This document shows, piece after piece, positions 62,030 through 64,000 of a stretch of 64,000 bases of DNA; the first letter of the stretch is position 1; each line of letters opens with the position of its first letter. A program made the position numbers and the translations under genes. The DNA is from Trichoplax sp. H2 (taxonomy: Eukaryota; Placozoa; Uniplacotomia; Trichoplacea), in contig NOWV01000010.1 of assembly GCA_003344405.1 (NCBI GenBank), forward strand, positions 186,001 to 250,000, given 5' to 3'. The notes under the pieces were generated by a model. It did not search any database. It was not told the DNA's origin and saw only the letters and a program-made list of their open reading frames with translations.

Positions 62030-62235
62030 CTACAGTACAGTAACTATTCTCTACTGAACAGTGTCCGGCGCAAAAATTGCACATACGGATTTTGAATTTG
62101 ATGACGTAACGGCGGCCTTCAGCCATAAACCTTGGACAGGGAGGATGGACGACTGTACTATACTGTACTCATGGTTTACAGTACTGTACTGTACAGTACG
62201 TATCGTGGACTGTGAGTACTGTACACTGTACAGTT
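62030..62235. repeat. Array E of TACTG/CAGTA pentamers between importin-13 and ARMH1
   Basis: Pentamer blocks at 62030-62042 and 62155-62235 with orientation switches (CTGTACTGTACAGTAC). They lie in the 0.8 kb between the divergent starts of importin-13 (61846) and the ARMH1-like gene (62660). Confidence 0.85.
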
Positions 62236-62659
62236 TCAAGATATTAATAAGAGCACTTCGTTACTATGGCAATATGCCATGATCAATGTTTTTAACTGTA
62301 ACTTCAACTCAAAATATTCCATCAATCTTGGAATAAATCTATCCATCATCTGGCCTATCAGACGGTGCTTATATCAGTAAATTAGTAAATTTATAAACCA
62401 CAATAGTAGCCTACGATCTTGCACTTTCAACAAACAAATCTCTTCTATCGTTATATTGGACTAGAACTACTGTCATTGGCAATATTATTCAACTTAGACA
62501 GGTATTTCGCTGTAGAGCTCGCACTAGATTAAATGCGGTAGTAATATCCTACTTACTACTAATCAAACGTACACGAATTACTATATTAGAGATAATAACT
62601 TTTATGCTACAGTTTAACGTTCATTAAAATAAAATTAATTATTATACAAATATTTATAA

Positions 62660-64000
<1,341 letters not shown>

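Overview
This is a window of an AT-rich animal nuclear genome. All recognisable genes are eukaryotic, and nearly all are cut by short GT-AG introns. The gene set (DEG/ENaC channel, GAK-type kinase, NIPBL, MYSM1, ARMH1), introns mostly of 60-1000 bases and a gene every 6-8 kb point to a compact early-branching metazoan. A placozoan (Trichoplax-like) source fits best, but that is inference; no rRNA or mitochondrial marker is present.

Layout, left to right: (1) 1-7411, minus: cyclin-G-associated kinase / auxilin (GAK), N-terminus through the DPF-motif region, with the 3' end off the left edge. (2) 9037-9624, plus: intronless typical 2-Cys peroxiredoxin. (3) 9.6-16.1 kb: mostly non-coding, with one minus-strand coding-like exon of unknown identity near 14.3-14.75 kb. 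(4) 16169-19724, plus: AP-1 clathrin adaptor mu subunit, complete in 14 exons (422 aa). (5) 21527-25220, minus: DEG/ENaC channel, complete in 7 exons (515 aa). (6) 28835-39449, minus: NIPBL/Scc2 cohesin loader. (7) 41728-45637, plus: cytosolic HMG-CoA synthase, complete in 7 exons (466 aa). (8) 47128-53629, minus: MYSM1 histone H2A deubiquitinase (SANT, SWIRM, MPN+). (9) A possible tiny minus-strand gene near 53.9-54.0 kb. (10) 55197-61846, minus: importin-13. (11) 62660 to the right edge, plus: ARMH1-like armadillo protein, 3' end off the window.

The genes serve unrelated housekeeping roles: clathrin trafficking, redox defence, ion conduction, cohesin loading, the mevalonate pathway, chromatin deubiquitination and nuclear transport. 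One functional link stands out. GAK belongs to the kinase family that phosphorylates adaptor mu subunits, and AP-1 mu lies only 9 kb away.

The most striking non-genic feature is a pentanucleotide (TACTG, or CAGTA on the other strand) that repeatedly switches orientation, giving dense palindromic arrays such as GTACTGTACAGTAC. Five large arrays occur. Three fill the spaces between divergent gene pairs (GAK/peroxiredoxin, NIPBL/HMG-CoA synthase, importin-13/ARMH1); the other two lie just upstream of AP-1 mu and MYSM1. The two convergent 3'/3' intergenic regions have none. This is the best candidate here for something undescribed. I saw no mobile-element coding sequence, CRISPR array, rRNA or convincing intact tRNA.
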